A DNA stretch of 13,305 nt from Aquificaceae bacterium (GTDB taxonomy: Bacteria > Aquificota > Aquificia > Aquificales > Aquificaceae), in assembly GCA_026983685.1 (NCBI GenBank), contig JALSTO010000134.1, positions 1 through 13,305 on the forward strand, written 5' to 3'. The notes below the pieces were generated by a model, which did no database searches, was not told the origin of the DNA, and saw only the letters and a program-made list of their open reading frames with translations. The first letter of the stretch is position 1. Each line of letters opens with the position of its first letter. The translations under genes were made by a program, and so were the position numbers. Positions 1 through 7,952 of this stretch are shown here, piece by piece.

Positions 1-671
1 CTCCTCCTTATTATGCTCTCAGCCCTTTCAATTACCTTCCTTTCCTCCCTGAGCTCCTCCTCGCCCGCTTCCCTCCCTTCAAGTCTGCTTACTATTTCCT
101 CTCCCCTCTCGCTCCCTGCTCTGATGAGAAAGCCCCTTCCGATTTCAGATAGAAGGACGTCGTAGCCTCCCCTGACCTCGGGACCAGTCCCCATTGAAGT
201 GCAGAAGCAGGTGGAGGAGGGTTTTGGGCAGTTCAGTGCTACGATGAAGGCTTCTTCCCTCAGCGAGGCGTAGTAAGGGTCTTTTAGCCCACCGAGAAAC
301 ACATCGTCAAGTATCTCAACAGCCTTCAGGTCACAGCCTCTCAGAGCTATAAAGGCGTATCTCTTCTTCTTGAGAAGAAACTCCTGCCTCAGGTCGGGCG
401 TTATCCTCATGAGGCTCATCCTCGGGGGATGCAAGAACCTCTTTACCGAGTCGTATCCGTGGACGTACCCGAAGAAGAGCTCCCCCTCAATAACCCTGTA
501 ACTACCCTTCTTCTGCTCCTCCTGAACCCACCTTGCTATCTCCTCGGGAGAGCTTATCTCCTCAAGGCATATCACACCATCTCTCAGAACGGGGGCAACC
601 ACATCGTAACCCTCTTCAAAGAGGAGCTCCAGAAGTTTGAATATCTCCTCCTTGGGGATAAGCTTAGTCAT
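1..671 (-). CDS. 4Fe-4S electron-transfer protein, sulfhydrogenase beta / anaerobic sulfite reductase A-like (C-terminal part outside window)
   Basis: The reading frame is open from an ATG at 671 to the left edge (223 residues seen), so the C-terminal part is missing. The visible part resembles the N-terminal region of the sulfhydrogenase beta subunit (HydB/ShyB) and AsrA family. The supporting blocks are RGCDLKAVEIL (residues 111-121, Cys113), DPYY (131-134), and NCP...TCFCTSMGTGP (147-164, Cys148, 155 and 157). In that family the C-terminal half carries two [4Fe-4S] ferredoxin motifs and passes electrons between a flavin NAD(P)H subunit and a catalytic partner. The start overlaps the stop of the oxidoreductase beta gene by 8 bp (664-671), so the two are probably translationally coupled and belong to one operon. 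No good Shine-Dalgarno sequence precedes the ATG. Inference: it serves as electron carrier or electron exit for the neighbouring ferredoxin oxidoreductase. The ferredoxin motifs themselves cannot be seen here. Confidence 0.8.
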   Translation of the reverse strand, partial: MTKLIPKEEIFKLLELLFEEGYDVVAPVLRDGVICLEEISSPEEIARWVQEEQKKGSYRVIEGELFFGYVHGYDSVKRFLHPPRMSLMRITPDLRQEFLLKKKRYAFIALRGCDLKAVEILDDVFLGGLKDPYYASLREEAFIVALNCPKPSSTCFCTSMGTGPEVRGGYDVLLSEIGRGFLIRAGSERGEEIVSRLEGREAGEEELREERKVIERAESIIRR

Positions 672-1476
672 AGCTCATGTGGAGGAGTCTTTCCTCGTAG
701 GTAGGTTTCTCCGTTCTGTAGAAGATGCCGATAGGTATCTTTGTATCTTTGCTGTTGTAGTCCCACTCCTTAGCCCTTCTGTAAGCCTCCTCATAGTTCG
801 TAGGGTCGTGTCCTACATCCTCAAGCCTGTAGGTCATCCTGTTGTAAAGGTCGTAGGTGTTGTAAAAGACCACGCAGGGCTGGAGCACATCAACGAAGGA
901 AAAGCCTCTGTGAAGTATAGCCTCTTTGATGATATTCTTGAGGTGCTCGGTGTATCCCGCGTACCCTCTTGCGACAAAGGTGGCACCCGCCTCAAGCATA
1001 AGGGCTATTGGGTTCATGGGGTCCTCTGGCGGTCCCTCAGGGGTTGACTTCCCCCTGAAGTGGGAAGGGCTCGTAGGCGTAAACTGACCTGTGGTCAGGC
1101 TGTAGGCTCTATTGTCATGAACAATGAGGGTTATATCCGTGTTCCTCTTGGCTGAAAAGATGAGGTGAGAGACGCCTTCCGCGTATATGTCCCCGTCTCC
1201 GACAAAGCCTACAACCTTGAGGTCAGGGTTGGCGAGCTTTATACCCGTTGCTGTCGGTGGTACCCTGCCATGGATGGAGTAAAAGCTGTTGAGGTCTATG
1301 TAATCAACTATCTTCCCGTGGCATCCTATTCCCGATAGTATGACAAACCTCTCAAGGGGAATGCTTTCCGCAAGCTCTTCAACAGCCCACACAAAGGCGC
1401 TCATCAGCCCAAAGTTCCCGCAGAGCCTGCACCAGGTTATCTCCGCACCCGTGTAAAGGCTTTTCACAGCACCCAT
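664..1476 (-). CDS. 2-oxoacid:ferredoxin oxidoreductase, beta subunit (TPP-binding)
   Basis: This 270-residue protein is the thiamine-pyrophosphate and [4Fe-4S] subunit of a two-subunit 2-oxoacid:ferredoxin oxidoreductase, which interconverts a 2-oxoacid plus CoA with acyl-CoA, CO2 and reduced ferredoxin. Four cysteines sit where two-subunit archaeal enzymes bind the cluster: Cys16 and Cys19 in WCRLCG, Cys52 in SGIGCHGK, and Cys201 in LQPC. The TPP/Mg motif is GDGD (93-96), followed by the typical RNTDITLIVHDN and TTGQ-TPTS blocks (111-136). HGRVPPTATGIKLANP (69-84) is also a family signature. Its ATG lies 1 bp after the alpha-subunit stop, with a GGAGG Shine-Dalgarno at 1483-1487 (6 nt spacing), so the two subunits are cotranscribed. 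The substrate (pyruvate, 2-oxoglutarate or broad range) cannot be fixed from sequence reading alone. In an autotroph using the reductive TCA cycle either the reductive or the oxidative direction is possible. Confidence 0.95.
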   Translation of the reverse strand: MGAVKSLYTGAEITWCRLCGNFGLMSAFVWAVEELAESIPLERFVILSGIGCHGKIVDYIDLNSFYSIHGRVPPTATGIKLANPDLKVVGFVGDGDIYAEGVSHLIFSAKRNTDITLIVHDNRAYSLTTGQFTPTSPSHFRGKSTPEGPPEDPMNPIALMLEAGATFVARGYAGYTEHLKNIIKEAILHRGFSFVDVLQPCVVFYNTYDLYNRMTYRLEDVGHDPTNYEEAYRRAKEWDYNSKDTKIPIGIFYRTEKPTYEERLLHMSYD

Positions 1477-1477
1477 A

Positions 1478-3097
1478 TCAAACCTCCCTCAGTATGCTGG
1501 TAAGCTCGTCCCTGAAAAAGGGTCTGCCGTCGTACTTCCTCACGCTCCTGTCAACCCTTATCCCATTCATGTTGAGGAGCTTCTCAAACTGACCGCTCGC
1601 TGAGAGCTCAACACACAGAACTTCCTTCGCACCCTCTATCTCCTTAAAGACTCTTTCAGAGGGAAAGGGCTCAAGGAAGAGGGGTCTGATCACCCTGTAG
1701 CCGAGCTCACGGGCTACATCCTCAACCGTGCAGGCGGTTGATCCCCAAGTGATTATCACCTTATCGGACTCTTTGCCCCCTCCGACCACAACCGAATCTT
1801 CCCTTGAGAGGATATACTCCCTTATGGTTCTCTCCTTGTTCATCCTCTTTTCCTGCATACGCCTCACCGACTCCGCATCCTCAACGGTTACACCCCTCTC
1901 GTCGTGTTCATAGCTCGTTGCCTTTACAACGACACCCTCCCTTCCGGGGAAGGCTAAGGGAGATATTCCGTCCTCCGTTATCTCGTATCTTCTGTAATCT
2001 CCGTTTCCCTCCCAGAGCTTCGGTTCCTCAACGACCTTTTTCCTCTCCAGAGACACGGTAAAGTAGCTCTCACCCAAGTGCTTGTCCCCGAGGAGGATGA
2101 CGGGGGTCTGGAACCTCCAGGCGATGTTCAGGGAATCCCTCGCAAGTGCGTAAGCCTCCTCCGGGGTTGAAGGGGCGACAACCACCCTCGGGAAGTCTCC
2201 GTGACCTGCGAAGAGACAGAAGAGAAGGTCCGCCTGGGCTGTGTAAGTGGGAACCCCTGTACTCGGTCCAGCCCTCTGCGCCTCGTATATAACGATGGGG
2301 GTCTCGGACATACCCGCGAGGCTGAGGGTCTCTGTCATGAGAGCGAAGCCACCGCCGGAGGTTCCCACCATCGCTCTCTTTCCCGCATAGGCTATGCCGA
2401 GAGCCATGTTTATCACACCTATCTCATTCTCTGGATGAACGACCTTTATCCCGAACTCATCCTTTCTCTTGGCGAGGTAGTGAAGGACCGGCGAAGCCGG
2501 TGTCATTGGATAGGCAACGTAGAAATCCAGTCCTCCATCAACGGAGCCAAGGGCTATGCATTCGTTCCCTGTCAGTATATCTCCTCTCTTCCCGTCCAGA
2601 GTCTTCACTTCATAGAGCTGAGGGACAGCGTTGTAAGCCTCCCTGTATATCTGCTCGTTCTTCTCCCTCTGGGGAAGGCTTGTAACAAAGGGGAGACCTT
2701 CCTCAAGGGGAATGCCAAAGAGCTTAAGGATAGCCCCCAGAACGGAGGAGCTCTTGAAGAAGCCCGGGGCAACCTCCTTGAAAGGAGCCTTTATGGCTCC
2801 CTCTTTGCTCTCCTTCTCGTTTATTATCCAGACCGTACCCTCCTTCTCGTCCTCAAGGTGGGCTTTTATGCTCCTTCCATCAGTAGCCACTATTATGTCC
2901 GCCTTCCTGTCGGTGCTCCTTATAGGTCTTTCCGAGAAGGTAAGGCTTACGAAGTTGTGCCCTCCCCTTATCAGTGAAGGGTAGTCAACGTAGCCGAATA
3001 CGTAGTAGCCAAGGTTTGACAGGACGCCCGCGAGCATCCTCCCCGCTTCCTTTATCCCCGCTCCCGCCTTTCCTCCTATTATTATCGTCTTCTCCAT
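1478..3097 (-). CDS. 2-oxoacid:ferredoxin oxidoreductase, fused gamma-alpha subunit
   Basis: This 539-residue protein fuses the gamma domain (about 1-165; GGKAGAGIKEAG near the N-terminus, then YPSLIRGGHN at 39-48) to the alpha pyrimidine-binding domain (about 172-539). The alpha domain shows YPMTPASP (196-203, the YPITP-type substrate and CoA motif), HPENEIG (221-227), GTSGGGFALM (245-254) and GPSTGVPTYTAQADLLF (277-293). The gamma-alpha fusion with a separate small beta subunit is the arrangement of archaeal two-subunit enzymes such as that of Sulfolobus. It differs from the four- or five-subunit oxidoreductases also known in Aquificales. The ATG at 3097 has no Shine-Dalgarno but has a -10-like TATAAG ending 9 nt upstream, suggesting a leaderless transcript. 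The beta gene follows after 1 bp. The reaction is as for the beta subunit; substrate specificity is undetermined. Confidence 0.95.
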   Translation of the reverse strand: MEKTIIIGGKAGAGIKEAGRMLAGVLSNLGYYVFGYVDYPSLIRGGHNFVSLTFSERPIRSTDRKADIIVATDGRSIKAHLEDEKEGTVWIINEKESKEGAIKAPFKEVAPGFFKSSSVLGAILKLFGIPLEEGLPFVTSLPQREKNEQIYREAYNAVPQLYEVKTLDGKRGDILTGNECIALGSVDGGLDFYVAYPMTPASPVLHYLAKRKDEFGIKVVHPENEIGVINMALGIAYAGKRAMVGTSGGGFALMTETLSLAGMSETPIVIYEAQRAGPSTGVPTYTAQADLLFCLFAGHGDFPRVVVAPSTPEEAYALARDSLNIAWRFQTPVILLGDKHLGESYFTVSLERKKVVEEPKLWEGNGDYRRYEITEDGISPLAFPGREGVVVKATSYEHDERGVTVEDAESVRRMQEKRMNKERTIREYILSREDSVVVGGGKESDKVIITWGSTACTVEDVARELGYRVIRPLFLEPFPSERVFKEIEGAKEVLCVELSASGQFEKLLNMNGIRVDRSVRKYDGRPFFRDELTSILREV

Positions 3098-3106
3098 ACT
3101 TAATAT

Positions 3107-3112
3107 CTTATA
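3107..3112 (-). promoter_or_regulatory. Candidate -10 box (TATAAG) just before the oxidoreductase alpha start
   Basis: On the minus strand TATAAG is followed by 9 nt and then the ATG at 3097. Transcription would start within about three bases of the start codon, giving a leaderless mRNA. No convincing -35 element lies 16-18 bp upstream, so the call rests on the hexamer and its spacing. Readthrough from the small membrane-protein gene (stop at 3140) is the alternative source of transcript. Confidence 0.35.
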
Positions 3113-3139
3113 CCAGGGGAGAGTACCCTGCCATGGAGC

Positions 3140-3466
3140 TCAATCTTCCTTCCAGAAGTGGAAGTACCAGTAAACCGGCATGGCAAACACATTCACCAGA
3201 ATAAGAGCGATAGCCCACAGGATCTTCCTGTCCCTCTCCATACCCTTTTTACCGAAGAGGTTTATCACATAGAAGGCGAGCAGGAAACCGGTGTAAAGGT
3301 ACATGAAGAAGTGAAAGGCTGTGAAGTAAAGGAGCCAGGGCGGGGCTTCGGGAGAGAGTGGGTCTGTGGAGAAGACCTTGCCGAGGGGCGTCAGGAAGAG
3401 GAGTGTGAAGTAAAATAAGGGCACGAGGGTTGCGATTCCGAGAGAGAGCTTAACCGCTTTCTTCAT
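3140..3466 (-). CDS. Small three-helix membrane protein of unknown function
   Basis: This is a 108-residue protein with three hydrophobic segments, at about 7-27, 44-69 and 83-101. A basic loop (GKKGMERDRK, residues 72-81) lies between the second and third. The last helix, ILWAIALILVNVFAMPVYWYF, ends in a P-x-Y-W-Y motif and recalls the helix seen in PLDc_N-type and other small bacterial membrane proteins, but no function follows from that. The ATG at 3466 lies only 10 nt downstream of the tRNA-Thr 3' end. A weak purine-rich GGAAAGAG stretch fills that gap and is the only possible ribosome binding site. The gene is probably transcribed with the tRNA and released as an mRNA by tRNA 3' processing. 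It is a plausible real gene because of its composition, helices and tight placement. The function is unknown. Confidence 0.75.
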   Translation of the reverse strand: MKKAVKLSLGIATLVPLFYFTLLFLTPLGKVFSTDPLSPEAPPWLLYFTAFHFFMYLYTGFLLAFYVINLFGKKGMERDRKILWAIALILVNVFAMPVYWYFHFWKED

Positions 3467-3476
3467 CTCTTTCCAA

Positions 3477-3549
3477 AGCCGGCGGCGGGACTTGAACCCG
3501 CGACCTAGGCATTACGAGTGCCTCGCTCTGCCGACTGAGCTACGCCGGC
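3477..3549 (-). tRNA. tRNA-Thr, anticodon CGU
   Basis: The minus strand folds into a full cloverleaf of 73 nt. The acceptor arms GCCGGCG/CGCCGGC pair over 7 bp, and the D stem is GCTC/GAGC. The anticodon stem AGGCA/TGCCT encloses loop CTCGTAA with anticodon CGT, which reads ACG. The T arm is GCGGG-TTCAAGT-CCCGC and the discriminator base is U. The 3' CCA is not encoded (the genome continues TTGG), so it must be added after processing. The gene sits between pyrG, 10 bp upstream, and a small membrane-protein gene, 10 bp downstream. Confidence 0.97.
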
Positions 3550-3558
3550 TCAGTATAA

Positions 3559-3564
3559 ATTATA
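3559..3564 (-). promoter_or_regulatory. Candidate -10 box (TATAAT) for tRNA-Thr
   Basis: A perfect TATAAT on the minus strand lies 9 nt before the first base of tRNA-Thr and overlaps the TAA stop codon of pyrG (3560-3562). A recognisable -35 hexamer at 16-18 bp is lacking. It may act alone or supplement readthrough from pyrG, after which no terminator is visible. Confidence 0.5.
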
Positions 3565-5143
3565 ATCTACGACTCAGGGCGGACCTGACGAAGGAAGCGA
3601 AGAGGGGATGGGGCGCGAAGGGCTTGCTCTTGAACTCGGGATGGAACTGACATCCTATATACCAGGGGTGGTCTTTGAGCTCAATTATCTCAACAAGCTT
3701 CCCGTCCGGCGACAGCCCCGAGAAGACTACACCGTGATCTTCAAACACCTTCCTGAAGCTGTTGTTGAACTCGTACCTGTGCCTGTGTCTCTCGTTTACC
3801 CTCTCAACTCCGTATATATCCCTGACCTTGGTTCCTTCCACAAGCACGCAGGGGTAAGCTCCGAGCCTCATGGTGCCCCCGAGGTTTTCAACCTTCTTCT
3901 GCTCCTCCATCAGGTCTATGACAGGGTTTTCTGTGTTTGGATCAAACTCCGTTGAGTTGGCATCCTTAAGTCCTATAACGTTTCTGGCAAACTCTATAGC
4001 CATAAGTTGCATACCCAGACATATACCGAAGGTGGGGAGACCATCCTCCCTGCCAGCCCGCAGAGCTTCTATCTTGCCCTTTATTCCCCTCTCTCCAAAA
4101 CCTCCCGGGATAAGTATCCCGTCAACCTTCTGAAGCTCTCGCGGTTCAAGTCTTTCAGAGCTGAGCCATATTATATTGACCCTTGTGCGGTTGGCTATCC
4201 CCCCATGGGTCAGAGCCTCCGCTATGCTCTTGTAGGCATCCTTGAGTTCAACGTACTTGCCTACAACCGCTATGTTTACTTCCCTGTCGGTTCTTTTCAG
4301 GATGTTGACTATCTTCCTCCACTTAGAGATATCGGTATCCCTGTAAGTCAGGTCAAGCCTGCTGGCTACCAGTCTGTCAAGCCCTTCATCCTTGAGCTTG
4401 TTCGGAAGCTCGTATATGTAATCAAGGTCGGGGGCGGATATGACTGCGGACTCATCAACGTTTGAGAAGAGGGCTATCTTCGCCTTTATACCCTTGGGAA
4501 GGTCTCTGTCAGCCCTGCATATCAGGGCATCGGGCTGGATACCTATAGCTCTCAGCTCCTTGACAGAGTGCTGGGTGGGTTTAGTCTTGAGCTCCCCAGC
4601 GGTCTTTATATAGGGAACGTAAGTCACGTGTATAAACATTGAGTTCTTTCTGCCGAGCTCAAGAGAGAGCTGGCGGACAGCTTCAAGGAAAGGCAAGCCC
4701 TCTATATCCCCAACGGTTCCTCCGACCTCAACTATAACAACATCGTGTTCGTCTGAAACCTTTTTGATGAGCTCCTTTATCTCCTCTGTTATGTGGGGAA
4801 TTACCTGAACGGTAGCCCCAAGGTAGCCACCCTTTCTCTCCCTCGTTATAACGTTGAAGTAAACCTTCCCAGCAGTAACATTGTTGTCCTTCCTCATGAC
4901 CGCATCGGTAAACCTTTCATAGTGCCCGAGGTCAAGGTCCGTCTCCGCTCCATCATCGGTAACGTAAACCTCCCCGTGCTGGTAGGGATTCATCGTTCCC
5001 GCATCAACGTTCAGATAAGGATCAAGCTTCTGAAGGGTAACCCTGTACCCCATACCCTCAAGGAGAGCTCCGACAGAGGCGGAGGTGACGCCCTTACCTA
5101 AGGAAGATAAAACCCCGCCGGTAACGAAGATGAATTTGCTCAT
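3560..5143 (-). CDS. pyrG: CTP synthase (glutamine-hydrolysing)
   Basis: This 527-residue cytoplasmic enzyme makes CTP from UTP, ATP and glutamine, the last step of de novo pyrimidine nucleotide synthesis. The length is normal for the family. The N-terminal amidoligase domain (about 1-270) begins [15 protein letters not shown] with the P-loop lysine Lys17. It continues with [15 protein letters not shown] (39-53) and [23 protein letters not shown] (56-78). The glutamine amidotransferase domain (about 290-527) has the oxyanion GGFG loop (347-350), nucleophile Cys375 in GICLGMQ, and the His501/Glu503 pair in FHPEF. The ATG at 5143 has no Shine-Dalgarno, but a perfect TATAAT ends 8 nt upstream, so the mRNA is probably leaderless. 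It diverges from glnE across 16 bp, and tRNA-Thr follows closely. Nothing in the protein is unusual. Confidence 0.98.
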   Translation of the reverse strand: MSKFIFVTGGVLSSLGKGVTSASVGALLEGMGYRVTLQKLDPYLNVDAGTMNPYQHGEVYVTDDGAETDLDLGHYERFTDAVMRKDNNVTAGKVYFNVITRERKGGYLGATVQVIPHITEEIKELIKKVSDEHDVVIVEVGGTVGDIEGLPFLEAVRQLSLELGRKNSMFIHVTYVPYIKTAGELKTKPTQHSVKELRAIGIQPDALICRADRDLPKGIKAKIALFSNVDESAVISAPDLDYIYELPNKLKDEGLDRLVASRLDLTYRDTDISKWRKIVNILKRTDREVNIAVVGKYVELKDAYKSIAEALTHGGIANRTRVNIIWLSSERLEPRELQKVDGILIPGGFGERGIKGKIEALRAGREDGLPTFGICLGMQLMAIEFARNVIGLKDANSTEFDPNTENPVIDLMEEQKKVENLGGTMRLGAYPCVLVEGTKVRDIYGVERVNERHRHRYEFNNSFRKVFEDHGVVFSGLSPDGKLVEIIELKDHPWYIGCQFHPEFKSKPFAPHPLFASFVRSALSRRL

Positions 5144-5151
5144 GTGAGAAA

Positions 5152-5157
5152 ATTATA
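5152..5157 (-). promoter_or_regulatory. Candidate -10 box (TATAAT) of pyrG giving a leaderless mRNA
   Basis: TATAAT on the minus strand is followed by TTTCTCAC and then the pyrG ATG, so transcription should begin one or two bases before the start codon. The box fills most of the 16-bp pyrG/glnE gap, and any -35 element would lie within the first codons of glnE. No strong -35 match was found there. Confidence 0.5.
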
Positions 5158-5159
5158 TT

Positions 5160-7952
5160 ATGAAGATACCCTCCCAATGGTGGTCTTCCGCTGAAAGGAA
5201 GCTCTTCAACCTGCAGGAAACGAGAACCTACTTTGAGAAGCTCCTGAGCAAACATCCCGAGCCCGAAAGCCTCCTGTCCTACCTTAACGAGAGGAGGTTT
5301 ATCCTATTATTGGAGATACTTGAGCAGTCCGAGTGCTTGAGAAACTTCCTCTTCAGACATCCGGAGGAGTTTGAGAAGACCATACCGGGACTCTGGTACA
5401 GGGCGAAGGACAAGGAAGACTATCTTCAGGAGCTCAATGGACTTATCTCGGAGAGTGCCGGCGATGAGGCGTTTTCGGAGAAGTTAGCCTACTACAGACA
5501 CAGAGAGCTTATGAGGGTATTTGCCAAAAGCATACTCGGAACCGCAAAGACCGAGGACATACTTAGGGAGTACTCCTACCTTCCCGACGCTATGTTAGAG
5601 CTCTCCTACCGGAGGGCACTGGAGGAGTCCATAGACAGGCACGGGGTTCCTTTATCGGAGGAGGGACAGGAAGCTAAAGGAGTGATAATAGGTCTGGGAA
5701 AGCTCGGAAGTGAGGAGCTTAACTTCTACTCTGACATAGATATTATCTTCCTGCACTCCCACGATAGAGGAAGGGCTGGGAAGCTCAGCCTCAACGAGTT
5801 CTTCTCAGATGTTTTTAAGAAAACCTTTCAGCTCATGACAGCTCCCACCAAAGAAGGAAAGCCCTATGAGATTGACCTTGACCTCAGACCCTTCGGCAAG
5901 ACCGGACCTATAAGCATGTCCTTGAGGAGCGCGGAGCTCTACTACGAATCTTACGGAAGGGTGTGGGAGAGGTTTGCCCTGCTCAGAGCCAGACCAGTGG
6001 CAGGCGATGAAGAGCTGGGTGAGAGGTTCATGAAGGAGGTTGTAAGACCTTTCGTGTACGCCTCTGCGGATTACAAGCTCGTGGAGGAGATAAGGCACAT
6101 GAAGCGGAGGGTTGAGGCGGAGGCGAGGAAGAGGTTCTTGAGGGGCTACAACGTGAAGACGGGAGAGGGAGGAATAAGGGAGATAGAGTTTACCGTTCAG
6201 TCCCTCGTTATACTCTTGGGAAACAGGAGCTCCTTCATAAGGGAGAGAAACACCTTCAGGGCAATATGGAAGCTGAGGCAGAAGGGCGTGTTCTCCGACG
6301 AGGAGGCTCTCTTTTTAGAGAGGGCTTACTCCTTTTTAAGAGAGCTTGAACACAGGATTCAGCTGAGGCGCTGTCTCCAGACCCAGGTTCTGTCGGAATC
6401 TGATATACCCTTCATAGCAAAAGTCCTCGGATTTGATTCGGTGGAGGAATTCAAAAAGGAGCTTGAGAGGACCAAGACAGGTGTGAGGGATATCTTTGAC
6501 AGCTTGATTCCCGAGAAGAGGGAGGGAGAGCTTGAGCCTGTCCAGATAGCCCTCATAACCGAGGACCTTGACTACGGAACCCATCTGCTAAAAGAGTTCG
6601 GCTTCCAGAACCCGAGGCAGTCCTTCTCATTGCTCCTTGGCTACCTCTACGGGAAGGAAGGACTCACACTCTCGGATAAGGAGAGGGAGAGGTTTATAGC
6701 CCTCCTTCCGAGGATAGTCAAGCTCTCCGCCTCCTCTCCATCCCCCGACGAAACCCTAAAGAACTTTGATAAGTTCTTCACAAACCCCACCGGAAAGAAG
6801 GTTCTCCTGAGCCCCCACAAGGAAGACTTCCTTGCAGGACTCTTCAGCGTCTTCTCCCTCTCCCCAATGCTCTCATCGCTTATAAGCAAGAACCCTGACC
6901 TCGTGGAGGACGTCCTCACACTTTACAGGGAGTATCCCGTTAGAGAACGACTTGAGGAGGAGTTCACAAAGTACGAGGAGAATTTAAACCTGAGTGAGGA
7001 AAACCTCTTCAGGAGGTTCAAAAAGGTTTGGGAGATAAGGATAGGTCTCGTTTACCTGATGATAGAGAGGAGCTACGAAAACCTGAAGAGGCTCTTTGAA
7101 TCCCTGAGTCTCCTTGCGGACTTTCTCTTAGACAAACTGTGGGAAAGGTTTTCCCTGAGTTCAGAGAGAGCTCTGCTCTACTCTCTGGGAAAGCTGGGAA
7201 GCAGGGAGCTTAACTTCGGCTCAGACCTTGACCTTGTCTTCTGCGAAAGGGGGGTAGAGAAAAAGGAAGAGATCACCCGCAGGGTGCAAAGGCTCGTTAG
7301 GTTCATAACAGCCCACACCTCGGAAGGCTACCTTTACGACGTGGACTTTCGTCTCCGACCTATGGGAAGCAAAGGGGAGCTCGTTCCGAGCCTTGAGTTT
7401 TACAGGGAGTACTTCAGAAAGGAGGCGAGAACGTGGGAGAGGCTCGCCTGGACGAGGTCAAGGTTCATAGCGGGGGATGAGGAGCTCAGAGCGGAGCTTG
7501 AAAAGGAGATAGAGGAGTTCCTCTTTGGAAAGCCATGGGGTGAAAAGGAGAGGAGGGAGGTTTACGAAATGAGGATGAAGCTCCAGGAGCAGGCTAAGAG
7601 AGGGAGAGGAATGGTGGACCTTAAGCTCGGTCCCGGCGGAATAGTGGACGGGGAATTCCTCATTCAGTATCTCCTTATAAAGGAGAAGATAAGGGAGAGC
7701 TCAATGATAAGGGGCTTTGAGGTGCTCACGAAACTTCACGGCGCCCTCAGGGAAGCTTACGAACCCTTCATGTTCTTGAGGCTGGTGGAGACCCATCTGA
7801 GACTGATGAAAGAGAGAAGTAGCTCGGTTCTCGGTCCCTCAGACATGCCCAAAGTCGCCATGTCCTTGGGAATGGAAGAGGAGAGCTTCAGGGAGGAGCT
7901 CAAAAAGAATATGAGAGCACTGAGAGAAGTCTTCCTTGAGTTTTTAGGCTAA
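5160..7952 (+). CDS. glnE: Bifunctional glutamine synthetase adenylyltransferase/adenylyl-removing enzyme
   Basis: This 930-residue protein is close to the usual length of about 950. It adds AMP to and removes it from glutamine synthetase according to nitrogen status, normally under PII control. Two nucleotidyltransferase domains are visible. The N-terminal adenylyl-removing domain has GLGKLGSEELNFYSDIDIIF (178-197) with Asp192 and Asp194. The C-terminal adenylylating domain has GKLGSRELNFGSDLDLVF (677-694) with Asp689 and Asp691. Each is followed by an all-helical region with the GEGGIREIEF-type block (near residue 335) or its counterpart GPGGIVDGEFLIQYLL. Both active sites look intact. The ATG at 5160 has no Shine-Dalgarno and no well-placed promoter, but no alternative start codon occurs for about 50 codons, so it is kept. 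The gene diverges from pyrG and its 3' end overlaps that of convergent comEC by 9 bp. glnE implies a class of glutamine synthetase regulated by adenylylation elsewhere in the genome. Confidence 0.97.
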   Translation: MKIPSQWWSSAERKLFNLQETRTYFEKLLSKHPEPESLLSYLNERRFILLLEILEQSECLRNFLFRHPEEFEKTIPGLWYRAKDKEDYLQELNGLISESAGDEAFSEKLAYYRHRELMRVFAKSILGTAKTEDILREYSYLPDAMLELSYRRALEESIDRHGVPLSEEGQEAKGVIIGLGKLGSEELNFYSDIDIIFLHSHDRGRAGKLSLNEFFSDVFKKTFQLMTAPTKEGKPYEIDLDLRPFGKTGPISMSLRSAELYYESYGRVWERFALLRARPVAGDEELGERFMKEVVRPFVYASADYKLVEEIRHMKRRVEAEARKRFLRGYNVKTGEGGIREIEFTVQSLVILLGNRSSFIRERNTFRAIWKLRQKGVFSDEEALFLERAYSFLRELEHRIQLRRCLQTQVLSESDIPFIAKVLGFDSVEEFKKELERTKTGVRDIFDSLIPEKREGELEPVQIALITEDLDYGTHLLKEFGFQNPRQSFSLLLGYLYGKEGLTLSDKERERFIALLPRIVKLSASSPSPDETLKNFDKFFTNPTGKKVLLSPHKEDFLAGLFSVFSLSPMLSSLISKNPDLVEDVLTLYREYPVRERLEEEFTKYEENLNLSEENLFRRFKKVWEIRIGLVYLMIERSYENLKRLFESLSLLADFLLDKLWERFSLSSERALLYSLGKLGSRELNFGSDLDLVFCERGVEKKEEITRRVQRLVRFITAHTSEGYLYDVDFRLRPMGSKGELVPSLEFYREYFRKEARTWERLAWTRSRFIAGDEELRAELEKEIEEFLFGKPWGEKERREVYEMRMKLQEQAKRGRGMVDLKLGPGGIVDGEFLIQYLLIKEKIRESSMIRGFEVLTKLHGALREAYEPFMFLRLVETHLRLMKERSSSVLGPSDMPKVAMSLGMEEESFREELKKNMRALREVFLEFLG

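Noticed and set aside
637..1047. 136-codon hydrophobic open frame on the plus strand
   Set aside because: It overlaps the beta subunit on the opposite strand. The hydrophobicity is the expected mirror of charged Lys/Glu codons.
1355..2714. Repeated CTCAAGGGGAATG at about 1351 and 2702
   Set aside because: The two copies are short, lie in different reading contexts and have no flanking symmetry. Chance is sufficient given the biased codon use.
2201..2977. 258-codon open frame on the plus strand
   Set aside because: It lies opposite the well-supported oxidoreductase alpha gene, has no family features, and results from the low stop-codon frequency of the antisense strand of a purine-rich gene.
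3114..3130. Inverted repeat CAGGG/CCCTG between the small membrane protein and the oxidoreductase alpha gene, as a terminator
   Set aside because: The stem is only 5 bp with a 7-nt loop and has no following T-run in the direction of transcription.
5154..5159. TATATT on the plus strand as the glnE -10 box
   Set aside because: It touches the ATG, so transcription would begin inside the gene and lose the start codon. The hexamer is the reverse side of the AT-rich pyrG -10 region.
6336..6919. Minus-strand open frames within glnE
   Set aside because: They are shadows of the adenylyltransferase gene with no independent support.
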